The translations under genes were made by a program, and so were the position numbers. This document shows, in pieces, positions 13,771-15,553 of a stretch of DNA of 15,553 nucleotides. This DNA comes from Chrysochromulina tobinii (taxonomy: Eukaryota; Haptophyta; Prymnesiales; Chrysochromulinaceae): positions 1 to 15,553 of the forward strand of contig JWZX01001203.1 in the NCBI GenBank assembly GCA_001275005.1, in the 5' to 3' direction. Position 1 is the first letter of the stretch; each line of letters starts with the position of its first letter. The notes beneath the pieces were generated by a model. The model was not told the origin of the DNA. It worked only from the letters and a program-made list of their open reading frames with translations, and ran no database searches.

Positions 13771-14160
13771 ATGTCCGAGATACAACGTAGACGTACGTGC
13801 GTAAGCGGTAAGGAAATATCTATTATCTCAGAAACATCCGAGTTCCGACGGGTTATTAATACACGTAGCTGGAAATTCTCTGCGACGGTACTGCGGCACA
13901 CAGCGAGGACTCGAATCGCCTTCATGCATTTCTGTCATCTCACGCGTGCTCCGCCTCCCGCGCCGCTGGCACACGACCTCGCCTGTGCCGTCGCGTTCTG
14001 TCAGCTGTGCACCGTGACCGCGACGCGAGGTCCTTGGCTCCTCGCAAGACCTCAACATGCGGCTCCTGTAGTGTAAATGCGCGCCCCGGCACTTCCTGCC
14101 TGCCCCTGGCCTGCCCACTGCCCCCGCGCGCATGCCTCCCGAACACCTCCGCCCCAGTGC

Positions 14161-14200
14161 CAAAGTGCCAACGTGTCTGCCAAAGTGCCAACGTGTCTCC
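14161..14200. repeat. 20-base tandem repeat, 2 copies
   Basis: CAAAGTGCCAACGTGTCTGC occurs twice back to back (14161-14180 and 14181-14200), differing by one base near the end. Confidence 0.9.
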
Positions 14201-14223
14201 CCCATTCCCTCGTCCTGCGCGCG

Positions 14224-14345
14224 ATCAGCGCCCACGAGGACGCGATCCGCGTGCGCAGGGCAACCCTCGCGAGTCATCAGCTTGATTACGAGTAATCAGC
14301 GCCCACGAGGACGCGATCCGCGTGCGCAGGGCAACCCTCGCGAGT
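14224..14345. repeat. 51-base exact direct repeat separated by a palindromic linker
   Basis: Bases 14224-14274 and 14295-14345 are identical over 51 positions (starting ATCAGCGCCCACGAGG, ending CCCTCGCGAGT). The 20-base linker contains GATTAC-GA-GTAATC (14284-14297), an inverted repeat that overlaps the start of the second copy. The period is 71 bases. Confidence 0.9.
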
Positions 14346-14358
14346 AGTCAGTGGCAAC

Positions 14359-14473
14359 TTGGCCGCTGATTACTCGCGCTGATTACGCGCTGAGTACTCA
14401 CACAGCGAGGACTCAGCGCCACGTGGCCGCTGATTACTCGTACTCAGCGTACTCAGCGCCACGTGGCCGCTGC
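14359..14473. repeat. Interspersed GCTGATTAC / CTCAGCGCC repeat block
   Basis: TGGCCGCTGATTACTCG occurs at 14359-14375 and 14424-14440, with a further CGCTGATTACGCGCTGAG between. CTCAGCGCCACGTGGCCGCTG occurs at 14412-14432 and 14453-14473. The complement of GCTGATTACTC (GAGTAATCAGC) is at 14290-14300 in the neighbouring 51-base repeat, so the motif occurs in both orientations. The last copy covers the stop and final codons of the coiled-coil gene. Confidence 0.8.
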
Positions 14474-15553
14474 CGCCGCCGCCACTTGCGCCGCCGATGC
14501 CGCCGCCGCCATCCGAGCAAGCGGAATGGGCGCGATCAGCGAGATCCAGGACGACCGGTCGGGCGACGCCTCGCTCTCAGCCGTCGCCGTCGCGAGCGTA
14601 TTCCTAGGAATGTTCTCCGAGTTCTCATACCGTGGCGCCGCTGGACGGCCGATCGTCTTGACCAGCGGAGAGGTTGGGATGGTCCGCAGAAGGCGCGCGG
14701 CGAAGCTGTCGCCCGTCGGAAGGGTCGCGTGGAAGTCGGCCGACGGCGAGGGCTGCGCTATCTCGGCGCGCGCGGCCGCGACCGCCGCCTGCGCTTGGCC
14801 CATGGCGATGGCGACGGTCGGGCTGCGGAAGCTCTCGACGCCCGCGACGGCGCCCGCGACGGCGCCCGGCGGGGTGCTTGGCGGGCGCTCCACACGGCGC
14901 GAGGCAGGTGCGGTCTGTTCGTGCGAGGCGGCGTGCGCGTGCGAGACGGCGTGCGCAGCGTCAGTCAGCCATCGAGGCTCTGCCTCCTCCAGGGACCGCG
15001 TGCTCAGCGGCCGCTCGTCCTCAGTAGCCGTCTCCCACGCCGCCTCCCACGCCGCCGCCTCGGCCGCCGCGAACGACGAGCGCTCGCGCGCGACGACCGC
15101 CGCCTGGGCATCCGTCGAAGGCGTCGCCACGAGCGCCGTCTCGAGCGCCACGATCGCGTAGCCGAGGAGCGCCGCCTCGGCCGCCTTCTCATCGAGCTGC
15201 TCGCGCGCGTCCGCGAGGGCCGCCCGCTTGGCCTCAAGCGCCGCCTCGAGCGCCGCCTCGCTCGCCTCGAGCGCCGCCTCGGTCGACTTGAGCTCCGAGT
15301 GCGTCGCCTGCAGCCGCTCGCACAGCGCGTCGCGCTGGCGCGTCGTACTGAGCAGCGCCTCCTCGGAGATCGCGAGCTCGCGCGTGAGCTCCTCAGCGTG
15401 GCCCTGCGCCTTGGCGAGGTGCGACGCGGCGTACGCGAGCGCCTCTTCAGCCGCCGCCGCCGCCGCCTCGGCCGCGTCCGCCATGGCCCACGCCTTCGAG
15501 GCGTCCGCGTCCGCCTCCGCCGCTTGCCTTTCGGCGGCGGCGGCCCGCGCCCC
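14453..15553 (-). CDS. Ala/Glu-rich coiled-coil protein, 3' part only
   Basis: The frame is open from the right edge of the window to the TGA at 14453-14455, so the N-terminus is missing; an internal ATG at 15482-15484 is not convincing as a start because the same composition continues to the edge. About 366 residues are present. The first two fifths are strongly helical and heptad-like (LEASEAALEAALEAKRAAL, LTRELAISEEALLSTTRQ), typical of a coiled coil. The remainder is polar and probably disordered, with Ser/Pro patches (PPSTPPGAVAG, TIPTSPLVKTIGRP) and a final Ala-rich helix ending in AATWR. No catalytic motif, membrane segment or targeting signal is seen and no family is recognised. The last codons lie inside a repeat element that also occurs in the downstream spacer, so this C-terminus may have been created by repeat spread. 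A structural or scaffold role is a guess from composition only. Confidence 0.55.
   Translation of the reverse strand, partial: GARAAAAERQAAEADADASKAWAMADAAEAAAAAAEEALAYAASHLAKAQGHAEELTRELAISEEALLSTTRQRDALCERLQATHSELKSTEAALEASEAALEAALEAKRAALADAREQLDEKAAEAALLGYAIVALETALVATPSTDAQAAVVARERSSFAAAEAAAWEAAWETATEDERPLSTRSLEEAEPRWLTDAAHAVSHAHAASHEQTAPASRRVERPPSTPPGAVAGAVAGVESFRSPTVAIAMGQAQAAVAAARAEIAQPSPSADFHATLPTGDSFAARLLRTIPTSPLVKTIGRPAAPRYENSENIPRNTLATATAESEASPDRSSWISLIAPIPLARMAAAASAAQVAAAAAATWR

Larger units (their letters stand above)
13771..14452. other. Spacer upstream of the phosphatase gene, repeat-rich on its right half
   Basis: About 680 bases between the phosphatase 5' end and the stop of the coiled-coil gene. 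The left part (13771-13930) is AT-rich and probably holds the phosphatase promoter or leader. The right part (from about 14150) holds several layers of direct and inverted repeats. The minus-strand frame 14277-13828 covers it but shows no recognisable domain and incorporates the repeats, so I do not call it. Confidence 0.4.

Noticed and set aside
14161-14473. CRISPR-like array
   Set aside because: Repeats differ in length and orientation, have no regular unique spacers, and the genome is eukaryotic.
14463-15161. 232-codon plus-strand frame opposite the coiled-coil gene
   Set aside because: Antisense to a heptad-rich frame that is open to the window edge; no recognisable domain.
1-15553. tRNA, rRNA or transposase genes
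   Set aside because: I looked for tRNA-like arms, rRNA-like blocks and reverse transcriptase or transposase motifs and saw none.

Overview
The window looks like nuclear DNA of a GC-rich, gene-dense eukaryotic microalga or other protist. A haptophyte is my best guess and a pelagophyte is possible; this rests on style, not on a marker gene. The evidence for a eukaryote is direct: a hydrolase gene only makes sense after removing a 145-base GT-AG intron, and a second intron-like segment has a canonical donor, branch site and acceptor. Two proteins end in CaaX prenylation boxes. The protein families are eukaryotic (anoctamin, EF-hand/coiled coil, type II inositol polyphosphate 5-phosphatase). There are no operons, no ribosome-binding sites and no prokaryotic mobile elements. 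Alanine- and proline-rich low-complexity stretches and in-frame minisatellites are everywhere.

Layout from left to right: (1) the last codons of an anoctamin/TMEM16-like gene (+, 2-397). (2) A convergent EF-hand/coiled-coil protein (-, 832-4098). (3) A divergent von Willebrand A-domain protein with a CaaX box (+, 4274-5590), sharing a 175-base promoter region with gene 2. (4) A spacer with a perfect palindrome, a 36-base tandem repeat and an AT-rich island that may hold a small two-exon gene (5591-6422). (5) A multi-pass membrane protein with an N-terminal His/Asn/Gln tract and a Pro/Tyr-rich tail (+, 6423-7691). (6) A convergent alpha/beta hydrolase in two exons (-, 7917-8973). (7) A divergent 16-ankyrin-repeat protein (+, 9128-11134) with a short intergenic promoter region. 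(8) A convergent inositol polyphosphate 5-phosphatase with a large low-complexity insertion and a CaaX box (-, 11501-13708). (9) A repeat-rich spacer (about 13.75-14.45 kb). (10) The 3' part of an Ala/Glu-rich coiled-coil gene (-, 14453 to the right edge).

The genes are not a bacterial-style pathway cluster. A loose common theme is calcium, phosphoinositides and membrane attachment: an anoctamin, an EF-hand protein, a prenylated VWA protein, a prenylated 5-phosphatase and a membrane protein. I treat that theme as inference, not as evidence of a joint system. Points most worth following are the two CaaX proteins, the cysteine-patterned ankyrin stack, the intron with an internal tandem duplication, and the 51-base repeat cluster that runs into the 3' end of a coding region.
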